A stretch of 64,000 nucleotides of DNA from Luzula sylvatica (Eukaryota > Streptophyta > Magnoliopsida > Poales > Juncaceae), in assembly GCA_946800325.1 (NCBI GenBank), contig OX326959.1, positions 9,072,501 through 9,136,500 on the forward strand, in the 5' to 3' direction. A program made the translations under genes and the position numbers. Positions 1 through 9,893 of the stretch are shown here, one piece after another (within the stretch, counting starts at the first letter, position 1; each line of letters opens with the position of its first letter). The notes beneath the pieces were generated by a model. It made no database searches. It saw only the letters and a program-made list of their open reading frames with translations, and had not been told where the DNA came from.

Positions 1-1285
1 TAATCTTCTCAAGTCGCGTAAGGAATTTTGATTTCTTTCCTTTCGTATCAAAGCTAATATACTGCTTTTCGTATGCATATTACTTGCTCGATCAAATGTC
101 TATGCGAATCTTTCGAGCACCGAAATGAATAGCGGTATCGCGGAGTTCAACCAGTTCCCATGAAGGTATTGTTTTCCTTCTTCTTTTAATTATTAAGTAA
201 TTAATTCAATTTCTGTTTTTTAGGTTTTGAAATTTCTATGGAATCGGTAAAAAAAGAAAAAAAGTGTTGTCTTTTGTCTCCGACGAAATCTGGACGAAAT
301 TTCTCCGCACTCCTTGCATATTAGATGCTCAAGTGTTAAGTCTTTTGCCTCGGTTCAAAACTGGGCGAAATTGTTCCACACTCCTTGCATATTAGTTGCT
401 CGATGAAATGCTTCCGCGAATCTTGCAAGTGCCGAAGCGAATATGGATGTCGCAGAATTCGACAAGATGATATGAAGGTAACCTTTTCCTTCTATTTCCC
501 TTGCCTTCTTACAAAATTATTTTATGATTCTGATGTGTTATCATTCGAAGGTTTAGTTTGTGGTACCGGAATCGACTGGTACGGAGTCGGGCGAATCACA
601 TGCTGCTGGTGCACAAGCACGAGGACAGGTTAACTCGGGCCATAGAACAGTAATTATTTATTTACTCATTTTTTATCGTCATTTAATATTACATATTTAT
701 TTATTAATAATTATATTCAGCAGCGGCAGTCTAGGCACGGGTCGATAGCAGCGTGAGGTGGACCAGGTGCTGCACGAACACCACGACATGTTGAGCCGGT
801 GCTTCGACATCACAGACTTGGTGTTGCGCCACAATTCCAGTCAGGTTTAATTAAATGGCAATTTAGATCTGGTTTGTGCAATTTCAATGAACCTTTTGCG
901 GTGATTGGCAATATTAATTAAATGGAGAAAGGGGACTTGGTGTTGCGCCACAATTCCAGTCAGGTTTTTTGGGGATTATATCTAACAAAATCGATGGAAG
1001 TGTGACGTTTCGCAGCACAGACTTCTCCAGCTTTAGTCGAGGGGTATTTTGGTAATTTCTTTCTTCGTTGTAATTTATTTTAGTATCTTATAACTACCTG
1101 TTTATATTTGGTATTATTAGATTTACAAAGAGATTTGATTCGATGTGACTGCAGGTTTGTCTCATCTCAATTAACCTTAATTTATTTGTTTCGGTTATTT
1201 TTACAAGGTTAATTGTTTTCTTATTTAATTTTTTATTTATGTAGGTATTTTAGATTTTTACTTTGGAAAAATCTCGGCAAAAATA
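1..1285. other. Unassigned region with duplicated exon-like blocks
   Basis: No gene could be recognised. A block around 72-190 is repeated in diverged form around 385-500; both contain TTGCTCGAT and end in an ATGAAGGTA/ATGAAGGTAAC string that looks like an exon end and donor site. A 34-bp block at 815-848 (ACTTGGTGTTGCGCC core) is repeated at 934-967. Short open stretches of fairly high GC (560-780) suggest remnants of a transposon gene or a captured gene, but no family could be named. Confidence 0.4.
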
Positions 1286-1506
1286 TATTACAAGGCATCA
1301 TCATATCATAATCATCACATTATCATCATAACATCATATCATAATCATCATATCATCAAATCATCATATCATAATCATCATATCATCAAATCATCATATC
1401 ATCAAATCATAATCATATCATCAAATCATCATATCATCAAATCATCAAATCATAATCATATCATCAAATCATCATATCATAATAATCATCATATCATCAT
1501 AATCAT
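1286..1506. repeat. ATC-rich minisatellite
   Basis: Irregular array of ATCATCATATCATAATC/ATCAAATC units. The retrotransposon at 1507-9618 is inserted at its right edge: the last five bases (ATCAT, 1502-1506) are repeated after the element at 9619-9623, and the array text 'atcatcac' continues there briefly. Confidence 0.85.
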
Positions 1507-1837
1507 TGTTGGTTCAAATTTCCTGATAGTTTGATTATTTCAAAACACTGTCATTACTAATGTTTACATCCAGAAAAGTGCAGGATAACATAGGTACGAT
1601 ACGAAGATGAAGGAGGACTTGTGAAGGAGGACTTCATTGGATTACATCAAGAATCAAGACATGAAGTCTCAAGATAAACAAGAAAAGAAGAAAACATGGA
1701 AGGCCATTGGAATACATCAAGACTCAAGATGTTGAAGCCCTCCGTGAGTGGGATACGCCACAAATAAACCATAGGTACAAACCTAGTAGAACTCAAGTAA
1801 AATCATGTTTAAAATAACAAAGAGTTCAGTCAAGCAG

Positions 1838-2296
1838 GAAGTGCGTTCTGAACGAACTCAAAGTCCGTTCAGAACGGACTTGCTAAATATCAAAACTTAA
1901 AAAGCTTGATTAGAATCAAACGTGTCACAGGGATGTGTGCGTTCGAACGAAGAATCATGTCCGTTCGAACGGATAATTAGAATCCGTTCAAACACCTTCT
2001 GAGTGCGTTGAACGGACAATCCTTCCTGTGAACGGAAAATGTCACAGGAATGTGTGCGTTCGAACTAACATCCATGTGCGTTCGAACGGACAACCTGGAA
2101 TCCGTTCACCCACTTTTAAGTGCGTTGAACGGACTCTTGTTCCTGTGAACGCAAAATGCTATGTATAATTGAGTCCGTTACGAACGGACATTGTACGTTC
2201 GAACGGACCCAAGATGTACTTGCACGTTATTTTGAAACGGCTAGTGCAAACTTCAAGTGCGTTCTGAACGAACTGTAATGCGTTCGAACGCACTGC
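1838..2296. promoter_or_regulatory. U3 palindrome cluster (CCGTTCGAACGG-like)
   Basis: At least a dozen copies of a short imperfect palindrome, GTGCGTTCGAACGGAC or half-sites CCGTT/AACGG, lie upstream of the TATA box. Examples: 1862-1880 (9-bp arms around one A), 1960-1973, about 2075-2090, 2172-2191 and about 2278-2294. From about 1943 to 2197 successive centres are spaced roughly 18-28 bp, mostly 21-25. AACGG is the core bound by three-repeat plant MYB proteins at mitosis-specific (MSA) elements; a role as an enhancer is inference. Confidence 0.7.
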
Positions 2297-2324
2297 AAGT
2301 TTTCTGAAGGATTTCTATAGAGAG

Positions 2325-2333
2325 TATAAATAG
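2325..2333 (+). promoter_or_regulatory. TATA box of 5' LTR
   Basis: TATAAATAG, about 30 bp downstream of the last palindrome. The same box is at 9028-9036 in the 3' LTR. Confidence 0.8.
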
Positions 2334-2917
2334 AATCCTTCATGGGTCTCTCTCTTCAAAACTCTTCATTTTCAAACATTAAAACCTAAAAAGAGAGAAA
2401 CCCTAAGCTGTGATTATCTATATCCATTGATAGCTTGAGAAACCTCTTTAGATCATTGATCTACTTTCGATATTCTCCACTAATCGTATCCCACTCACGT
2501 GACCGATCACGTTGTAGCTCGATTAGTGAAAAAGTGTAATAGGCTAGTGCAACAAAGTGTAAAGAGCCTAAGCTATAGATCGATAGAAGCGTGTAAATCG
2601 ATCTAGGCAAATCCTTGTAATCGAGTTGAGTTGGAATTCAATCGAAAGCCAAAAAGAGGCACAAGGCATTCCCGGAGACGTAGGTACTCGCAAATAATTG
2701 AGTCGGTCAATTAAGCGAGTAAAGGGTGAGTTAAAGCTACAAAGCAACCACCTACCGAACTTCGTAAACAAACATCTTGTGTCAAATTGTTTGTACGGTA
2801 TCATCTTTATCATCTAAATTATTATTTATTCCGCACCGTAAATTAGGTTTAAATCTAAACTAAGTATAAGTTAGATTGCCAAATTTACCCCCCTCTAGGT
2901 TAGAATTAACCAACAAT

Positions 2918-2929
2918 TGGTATCAGAGC
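2918..2929 (+). other. Primer-binding site (tRNA-iMet)
   Basis: TGGTATCAGAGC, complementary to the 3' end of plant initiator tRNA-Met, two bases after the LTR end. This is the standard copia-type priming site. Confidence 0.95.
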
Positions 2930-2982
2930 AAGGTACTAACCATCTCTTTGAATATTAGGGATAACTTGTACTTAACGATCAA

Positions 2983-5337
2983 ATGACCGAAATCAATCCT
3001 ATTGTACAAAACTCATCGATAAATCCGATAAATACTGTACCCAAATCAAATATATCAAACTCACGTGAATTAGATGGAACCAATTGGAGTTCTTGGAAGA
3101 AATGCATGCTAAATGCATTCGCTCTCCAAGGACTTGACAAGGTAGTGTTACGAGGCTTTGTCTTGGCCCAAGAGGTTGACAAGGACGGAAATGTAACCTA
3201 CCCTTCTCAAACTAGGGAAGATAGAACTAATGACATTTACGCTCAAAACTTAATACTAAACAATGTAATTAGTTCTATCGGATCGCTAGTTGATCATTGT
3301 GATAACTCATATGAAATGTGGCGTATGCTCAATGAGAGATACGAGGGCACATCTCAAATGAGAAGAACTAATATCATCGGACTTGAACAAGAATTCAACA
3401 ATCTCCGAATGATTGAGGGAGAGTCCGTTGATAAGATCTGGGCAAAAATCAATGTACTAAAAACTCGCTATGCCACCCAAAATGCACCTCTTACTGATGA
3501 TAGAATTATTGCTAGATTACTTCAATCTATGCCCCGTAGTTGGGAATCTTTACGTGTAGCTTTAGGTACAGCGGTAGCTTCACAAGACCTCACGCCTGAA
3601 GAATTGGTAAGTCAATTCCGAAACTTCGAGATTCGACTCAAGCAACTCAATGAAGAACAAGGAATCTACATACCCTCTCCTCACTCCAAAACCGTAGCTT
3701 TGCCCGCCGTGAATGCAAGCAATGACGACAATGAAATGGATGATCTCACGTTGCGACTCTTAGAGTGGCAAAGGGACGAGAAGCGATTCAACGAGAATCG
3801 GAAACAAAAGGGGCTAAAGCTCCATTGCTTTTGGTGCAAGAAAATTGGACACATGATGGAGTCATGTTGGACCCTCCATCCCGAAAATTCGAGGTGGATC
3901 AAAAAGGATGAGGACAACAAGGATCGGGAAAGGCGAGAGCCCCGATACGAAAGAAGATACGAGGACAAGGGGCGAGAAAATCGTCAAAACTACAAAGGTA
4001 AAGAAATCAATAAGAAAAAGGCATATAAAGCTAACATCGATTGTAGATGGGGAGAAACGGACGGGTCAAGCTCATCATCCGACCCGGAGGGTCCGTCAAG
4101 TCGACACACCTCAAACCGTGCACTCATGGTAAGGATCGATTCTCCACTAATGAGCGCAGTGGAAGCGGCCATCAAATCTATTCGTATTGAACGAGGTCTA
4201 ACTACTACATATCACACGCCCATGGATGTGGACTCGGAACCATCCACTCCTAATACCTGCTCAACACATGACCAATGTCATGAGGTACGTACATACTCTC
4301 TGCATGACATAGAATCAATACATAAGTCTAAATTTTCTCCCGCATTCAAACTAGAACTCGACTCGTGTGACGAGTTTCTTAGAGATGAAGGGAACTCTCA
4401 ACTAAATGAGGGTAAACTTGAGAGCTCAACACAAGCTCTCAAGGATAAGGTAGCTTCTCTTGAGCTATCCATTTTGGCATATAAAACTCAAATAAATGAA
4501 TTTAAAGGTTTTTCAAAGTGTGAGTGTCAAACCCTAAAAGGTGAGATTTCTCATCTAAAAGTCGAAATTCAAACTCTTAAAGTTGAAAATGAATCACTGA
4601 AGAAGGCTTGTGCAAATATTGCATTGAGTCCTCCTTCATTGGATGATGTTTTAAGATTGTCATTGATAGGACAAAAGCCAAATGACAAATCCGGTTTAGG
4701 ATATAAGAAAAATAACGGTAATAAACCCGATTTTTCAATATCTCAAAATCAAAAATCTAAATGGGAAAACAATAAATTAAGTAGTCATGGAAATGCTTTC
4801 ATGTACCATGACTACAACAAAGGTAAATATGCTAAAAATGAACAACCTAAGCGTGTCAATAATAATTATAAGAAAAATCATTATACACAAACTTCACAAT
4901 CTAGACATACTAATTTGGGAAGAACCGATTGCTTGTTCAAAAGGGGACCAAATGGATATTTCTATGAAGTGACAAACTACACCGAAGCGTCATATCAACA
5001 AGGGTCTCCCAAACATTTCACCAACACACATAAACAATTTAAACAAAATAATTTTAAGCAAACTAAATTGAAATCAAATAACCTTTATCAAATGCCAAAA
5101 TCGATAAATCCTAAGAGAAGTAATCCGAATCAACTCTCGGACTATTTTGTGAAAAGCACCACACCCACAAATAAGCCCACCGTAGCATTTTGTAACTATT
5201 GTTGCAAAACGGGTCATGTCTCAACAAGTTGTGACCTTCGCAATCCAAAATTAACGTCAAACTCAATATGGATGCGTAAAGATCGTCACTCGATGGGTCC
5301 CTCTACGTCGTTTGGTATAGGACCGCCTAGGGCTTAA
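2983..5337 (+). CDS. Gag polyprotein of copia-type element, two zinc knuckles, no pol
   Basis: 784 aa, uninterrupted, first ATG after the primer-binding site. Residues about 25-230 form a UBN2/retrotransposon gag core (motif LDGTNWSSWKKCM; later YEMWRMLNERYEGTSQMRR). A CCHC knuckle lies at C282-C285-H290-C295 and a second at C737-C740-H745-C750. Between them are a long charged, Asn/Lys-rich linker and a heptad-rich coiled coil (about 485-545, SSTQALKDKVASLELSI and following). Gag forms the virus-like particle in which RNA is reverse transcribed. In related copia polyproteins the second knuckle is followed by the protease; here the frame stops 34 residues after it, so pol is absent. Because both LTRs are nearly identical and the frame is open, this gag is probably still expressed; mobilisation in trans is inferred. 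Confidence 0.9.
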   Translation: MTEINPIVQNSSINPINTVPKSNISNSRELDGTNWSSWKKCMLNAFALQGLDKVVLRGFVLAQEVDKDGNVTYPSQTREDRTNDIYAQNLILNNVISSIGSLVDHCDNSYEMWRMLNERYEGTSQMRRTNIIGLEQEFNNLRMIEGESVDKIWAKINVLKTRYATQNAPLTDDRIIARLLQSMPRSWESLRVALGTAVASQDLTPEELVSQFRNFEIRLKQLNEEQGIYIPSPHSKTVALPAVNASNDDNEMDDLTLRLLEWQRDEKRFNENRKQKGLKLHCFWCKKIGHMMESCWTLHPENSRWIKKDEDNKDRERREPRYERRYEDKGRENRQNYKGKEINKKKAYKANIDCRWGETDGSSSSSDPEGPSSRHTSNRALMVRIDSPLMSAVEAAIKSIRIERGLTTTYHTPMDVDSEPSTPNTCSTHDQCHEVRTYSLHDIESIHKSKFSPAFKLELDSCDEFLRDEGNSQLNEGKLESSTQALKDKVASLELSILAYKTQINEFKGFSKCECQTLKGEISHLKVEIQTLKVENESLKKACANIALSPPSLDDVLRLSLIGQKPNDKSGLGYKKNNGNKPDFSISQNQKSKWENNKLSSHGNAFMYHDYNKGKYAKNEQPKRVNNNYKKNHYTQTSQSRHTNLGRTDCLFKRGPNGYFYEVTNYTEASYQQGSPKHFTNTHKQFKQNNFKQTKLKSNNLYQMPKSINPKRSNPNQLSDYFVKSTTPTNKPTVAFCNYCCKTGHVSTSCDLRNPKLTSNSIWMRKDRHSMGPSTSFGIGPPRA

Positions 5338-6277
5338 GCCTAAATTTGAAACACTATACTCCTTAGTATCCCTCACCTGAAAACCAAATATGTAAGGGGA
5401 GTATAGGAAATGGGATAAATTGAATTCTAGCCAAACTAGTCGAGTATTATGTAGATACATCACATGTGTTAATAGAGGAGTACATTAGAACACTTGTCTC
5501 GATAAATAAATAACGATATCAGTCCAGTGATCACACTTCAGGAACCAGTCCGTTCGAACGAAAGATATGTGCGTTAGGAACGGACAAAGGAAGTCACCAA
5601 ATACACTCTTAGCAGTCTCAAGTCCGGTCGAACGGATTAAAATGCATTCCCAACGGATGACTGAACTATGAGACCCAAAGTCAGCTAAACTGTGGCGCCA
5701 TCTAATTTTCTTACCAGGATTAAGTGCGTTCGAACGTACAACTGAATGCGTTCCGAACGGAAAAATGAATTATAGGATTATGGCGCCGGATCATACTTTG
5801 GCACCGACTCTTAGTATCAACAGTGTTCAGTGCGTTCGAACGAACAAACTAATGCGTTCGAACGCACATGCCTCATTCAGCGAACCTACTTCAAACCCTT
5901 ACACTCGCGCCGTTTCATATTCTGGCGCCTCTTCTCAGTTGTGTGTACGTTCGAACTCACATAGGAGTCCGTTCGAACGGACGTAACAACTTCCTAGATG
6001 CAACTTAAAAACCCAAAATAGCGCCTCTTCTCAGACATGAATGCGTTCCAACGAACTTGAGAAGTGCGTTCGAACGGACTCGTCGTAATAACTCTTCGTC
6101 CACATGCAACCGACTGCATTCAATGGATGTGATGGCACTTTTTTTTTCTTACGGCGCGACTTGAAGGGACAAGATCTCTTCAGTTACTTAGCACCCTTTT
6201 TATTTTCATTCTCTCTCCTTGTTTCTCTTCCAAAAACTCTCTCTCTCAAAAATAAACTAAAACCTTCACCAACAGCC
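5338..6277 (+). other. Spacer between gag and ORF2 with palindromes
   Basis: Non-coding in all convincing frames. From about 5548 to 6081 it carries about twelve more CGTTCGAACG-like palindromes of the kind found in the LTR U3 (for example about 5970-5985 GTCCGTTCGAACGGAC and about 5855-5872). A pyrimidine-rich stretch (6180-6250) precedes ORF2 and may be its leader. The ORF2 frame is open from an ATG at 6104, but the better start is at 6278. Confidence 0.75.
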
Positions 6278-7564
6278 ATGGACGCCTCAAACTCGAGATC
6301 GAAAGCCAAGGCAAAGGGAAAGAAGACAGTAGGCGAGAGTTCGAACGCTCAAAGAAGAATGAAGCAAGTGGCAAAGAAGCCTACTCTTGAAGAACGCCTT
6401 CAACGTGACTATGACTTCTCTGACCCAAACAACGAGCATCTGTTTCGGACTCAGGAGGCTGGTATCCTCTTCCATGAATGGGTATCCAAGAGACCAATTG
6501 CTCCATGCTACTACTATGAGTTTCCGCCAAACATACATCACCTCCTCGACAAAGTCGAAGAAATCGAACGTACATGGGGATTCGCAAATTTAGCATACCT
6601 AAACGTCAAATCGCATGATGTAATCACGCGACTATTTTACGCAAACGCTGAATTCCACCGTGACGAAGAAAAGGTAACGTCATACATCCTCGGTGAAGAT
6701 GTCGAAATCTCTATCAAAAACTTGAATGTTTTGCTCGGACTAAGGGACGGCGGAGAGAAAATCTACGACACTCGCAAGGCGAGACTCGAAGCTGCCATCA
6801 CGGGTATCAAACCTGGGCAAGGGGCATCTCACTTGGCCGCACATGAACAGTTTATCTGGGCCATCGGTAATAACATTCTCACTCCCTCAGAAAAATTTAA
6901 GATGAATCTCGAACAGCGGGATATTATACTCTTGCATCGCATGTGGTACAAGGATCAACTACCCATCCACGTGCCCTTTCTCATCACAAGCCACATGGAA
7001 AGTGTGATGAGTCACAAGAACGCGTCCTTGCCATACGGAACATTGATTGCTCGTATGATGGAACTCCAAGGCATTGAGATACCACTGAGCGATTGGGATT
7101 TTCGTCCGAAATCACCAATCAACCTCGCATCCGATGCAAACCTCCGACGGTTTGGGTATAAGTATTCGCCGAGCATCCGAGGATGGATTATTGACTCCGC
7201 AAAGGATGCGGTGGCGTATCATCTTCCCCGCGATCCTACCCGGTGGACGAAGGGCAACACCTTGGACGAGGAAGAGGACAACGTCAACCCAACCAATACC
7301 GATGAAAGCGGTGAAGAACCGGCTCCCAAACGAAAGCGGAATGTGGGAAAGGGGGAATCCTCAAATGCCCAAACGGAACGGGATGATAAGAGGTTTGACT
7401 ATGTGAAGGAGATGCTCGACGAAATGGATGAGCGCATGGAGGAACACGGAAGAGCAATGCATGATGCGTTTCGTGTATCTGAAGCACGAATGCTTGAGAA
7501 CGTGGATCGTCAATTTGCCGATCTTTACGTTCATCTTGAGAACAGGTTCGGAACGCACCCTTAA
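6278..7564 (+). CDS. Second ORF: plant 'putative transposon protein'-like (PF20167/Athila ORF1-like)
   Basis: 428 aa from the ATG at 6278, chosen because of its good context (GCCATGG) and because the 58 residues upstream (frame open from 6104) read like a translated leader with a hydrophobic patch. The N-terminus is basic (SKAKAKGKK, possible nuclear signal). The core (about residues 50-290) has the pattern VITRLFYANAEF, a short beta-rich segment, LNVLLGLRDGG, and later LPYGTLIARMMELQGIEI, which I associate with the plant-specific Transposase_32 / Athila ORF1-type families. An acidic linker, PKRKR near residue 350 and a C-terminal coiled coil (KEMLDEMDERMEEHGRAM) follow. It sits where SIRE elements carry their env-like ORF, but no clear transmembrane segment is seen from the chosen start. 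Function unknown. Confidence 0.7.
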   Translation: MDASNSRSKAKAKGKKTVGESSNAQRRMKQVAKKPTLEERLQRDYDFSDPNNEHLFRTQEAGILFHEWVSKRPIAPCYYYEFPPNIHHLLDKVEEIERTWGFANLAYLNVKSHDVITRLFYANAEFHRDEEKVTSYILGEDVEISIKNLNVLLGLRDGGEKIYDTRKARLEAAITGIKPGQGASHLAAHEQFIWAIGNNILTPSEKFKMNLEQRDIILLHRMWYKDQLPIHVPFLITSHMESVMSHKNASLPYGTLIARMMELQGIEIPLSDWDFRPKSPINLASDANLRRFGYKYSPSIRGWIIDSAKDAVAYHLPRDPTRWTKGNTLDEEEDNVNPTNTDESGEEPAPKRKRNVGKGESSNAQTERDDKRFDYVKEMLDEMDERMEEHGRAMHDAFRVSEARMLENVDRQFADLYVHLENRFGTHP

Positions 7565-8209
7565 TTCCTAACCTGAGCCAAATAAAGTGTGATCAACCTT
7601 GGTTTTGATGTGTGTTGTGTCGTATTATATTATGTTATGTCATGTCTAAAGTATTGAGTATACATGAGAGTATGTGAGAACTTATAAAAACTTTGATGTG
7701 TGTCGGTATGATTGAACAATTAGGTCTATTGAGTAAGTATGTTTGATGAATAATTATGGTATTATGTCAGTAGCATAAACTTGCGCATTTATTGTATTAT
7801 CCTATTTTGTTTTATGGTCATATTGTCAGTTTAAACTGCTGCATCTATTTTGGATTTTTTTTGTGTATATAACCTATTAGTCCAGAAGCAAGTGCGTTCG
7901 AACGCATTACTTTTTCCGTTCGGAACGCACACTAAAACTGTTTTATTTTATTGAAAATCTGCTAAATTTTGAAAGGATTGTCATCATTCCAAAACAAAAG
8001 AATTTGATCATACTTACGAGCTCATACATTCATCAATTCATTCTTTGAGGGGGAGCTCGCATTTAGGGGGAGCCTTCCGTTTTTGAAGTCTCCTTGGCCC
8101 TTTTGATCTCTTTCAAAATGGGGGAGAAACGATCGTACGGAAAGTTCTCAACTAAATGGTGAAACTCTCCAAACCGACAGTGTTTTGAAATTAATCAAAA
8201 GGGGGAGTT
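7565..8209 (+). other. 3' non-coding region with four PPT-like tracts
   Basis: No ORF. Two palindromes occur at about 7892-7928 (GTGCGTTCGAACGCATT and CCGTTCGGAACGCAC). GGGGGAG-containing purine tracts occur at 8047-8055, 8065-8072, 8115-8126 and 8197-8209; the last, AAAAGGGGGAGTT, abuts the 3' LTR and is the likely plus-strand primer. Repeated PPT-like tracts are typical of SIRE/Maximus elements. Confidence 0.8.
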
Positions 8210-9618
8210 TGTTGGTTCAAATTTCCTGATAGTTTGATTATTTCAAAACACTGTCATTACTAATGTTTACATCCAGAAAAGTGCAGGATAACATAGGTAC
8301 GATACGAAGATGAAGGAGGACTTGTGAAGGAGGACTTCATTGGATTACATCAAGAATCAAGACATGAAGTCTCAAGATAAACAAGAAAAGAAGAAAACAT
8401 GGAAGGCCATTGGAATACATCAAGACTCAAGATGTTGAAGCCCTCCGTGAGTGGGATACGCCACAAATAAACCATAGGTACAAACCTAGTAGAACTCAAG
8501 TAAAATCATGTTCAAAATAACAAAGAGTTCAGTCAAGCAGGAAGTGCGTTCTGAACGAACTCAAAGTCCGTTCAGAACGGACTTGCTAAATATCAAAACT
8601 TAAAAAGCTTGATTAGAATCAAACGTGTCACAGGGATGTGTGCGTTCGAACGAAGAATCATGTCCGTTCGAACGGATAATTAGAATCCGTTCAAACACCT
8701 TCTGAGTGCGTTGAACGGACAATCCTTCCTGTGAACGGAAAATGTCACAGGAATGTGTGCGTTCGAACTAACATCCATGTGCGTTCGAACGGACAACCTG
8801 GAATCCGTTCACCCACTTTTAAGTGCGTTGAACGGACTCTTGTTCCTGTGAACGCAAAATGCTATGTATAATTGAGTCCGTTACGAACGGACATTGTACG
8901 TTCGAACGGACCCAAGATGTACTTGCACGTTATTTTGAAACGGCTAGTGCAAACTTCAAGTGCGTTCTGAACGAACTGTAATGCGTTCGAACGCACTGCA
9001 AGTTTTCTGAAGGATTTCTATAGAGAGTATAAATAGAATCCTTCATGGGTCTCTCTCTTCAAAACTCTTCATTTTCAAACATTAAAACCTAAAAAGAGAG
9101 AAACCCTAAGCTGTGATTATCTATATCCATTGATAGCTTGAGAAACCTCTTTAGATCATTGATCTACTTTCGATATTCTCCACTAATCGTATCCCACTCA
9201 CGTGACCGATCACGTTGTAGCTCGATTAGTGAAAAAGTGTAATAGGCTAGTGCAACAAAGTGTAAAGAGCCTAAGCTATAGATCGATAGAAGCGTGTAAA
9301 TCGATCTAGGCAAATCCTTGTAATCGAGTTGAGTTGGAATTCAATCGAAAGCCAAAAAGAGGCACAAGGCATTCCCGGAGACGTAGGTACTCGCAAATAA
9401 TTGAGTCGGTCAATTAAGCGAGTAAAGGGTGAGTTAAAGCTACAAAGCAACCACCTACCGAACTTCGTAAACAAACATCTTGTGTCAAAGTGTTTGTACG
9501 GTATCATCTTTATCATCTAAATTATTATTTATTCCGCACCGTAAATTAGGTTTAAATCTAAACTAAGTATAAGTTAGATTGCCAAATTTACCCCCCTCTA
9601 GGTTAGAATTAACCAACA
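8210..9618 (+). repeat. 3' LTR of the young element
   Basis: 1409 bp, starting TGTTGGTT right after the polypurine tract and ending AACCAACA before the ATCAT duplication. Identical to the 5' LTR except for the two positions noted for the whole element. Confidence 0.95.
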
Positions 9619-9807
9619 ATCATCACGTCTTCATATGAGTTGTTAAAATAAAAAGAAAAATGAGATTTATAACTGAATATAATATATTTATTCTTCAATG
9701 CTTCATATGAGTACCAAACATCGATACAATGCAAACAGAAAAAAAGAAAAAAAAAGAAATATACACATCAATAACAATTTTACTGCAAATTTTGCGGAAT
9801 AAAGAAA

Positions 9808-9893
9808 AATCCCAAATGCGAGTATGTACAAAGAACCAAAATACAAGTACACAAACTAAATCCCAAATGCGAGTATGTACAAAGAACCAAAAG
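9808..9893. repeat. 51-bp period direct repeat (two copies)
   Basis: The 35-bp string starting AAATCCCAAATGCGAGTATG at about 9808 recurs at about 9859 with no visible change. Confidence 0.75.

Larger units (their letters stand above)
1507..2915 (+). repeat. 5' LTR of the young element
   Basis: TG...CA ended, 1409 bp, equal in length to the 3' copy. It holds a palindrome-rich U3 (about 1838-2296), a TATA box at 2325 and a downstream R/U5 of about 580 bp. Two 115-bp imperfect tandem units begin at about 1924 and 2039 (both start GTCACAGG). A string at 2905-2915 and the following PBS fix the right boundary. Confidence 0.95.
1507..9618 (+). mobile_element. Young non-autonomous copia-type LTR retrotransposon (gag + extra ORF, no pol)
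   Basis: Complete element of 8112 bp with two 1409-bp LTRs (1507-2915, 8210-9618) that begin TGTTGGTT and end AACCAACA, a tRNA-iMet primer-binding site, a polypurine tract and a 5-bp target duplication ATCAT (1502-1506, 9619-9623). By eye the LTRs differ at two positions (T/C at about 1809/8512 and T/G at about 2788/9491), so insertion is recent. Inside are a 784-aa gag ORF and a 428-486-aa second ORF, both uninterrupted, but no protease, integrase, RT or RNase H. Long LTRs, very large gag with two zinc knuckles, repeated GGGGGAG tracts and an ORF near the 3' LTR recall the SIRE/Maximus copia lineage (inference). The missing enzymes would have to come from an autonomous relative. Confidence 0.93.

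Noticed and set aside
1838..2296. CRISPR-like spacing of short palindromes
   Set aside because: Eukaryotic LTR context, repeats imperfect and spacers only about 8-12 bp and partly repeated; no cas genes. Treated as a regulatory dyad array.
2568..2813. 81-aa open frame on - in the LTR (also 9271-9516)
   Set aside because: Lies in LTR R/U5; open by chance, repeated only because the LTR is repeated.
6104..6277. N-terminal extension of the second ORF with a hydrophobic stretch, as a signal peptide of an env-like protein
   Set aside because: The upstream ATG is in poor context and the region reads like a pyrimidine-rich leader; the ATG at 6278 is better placed. An env function is not supported.
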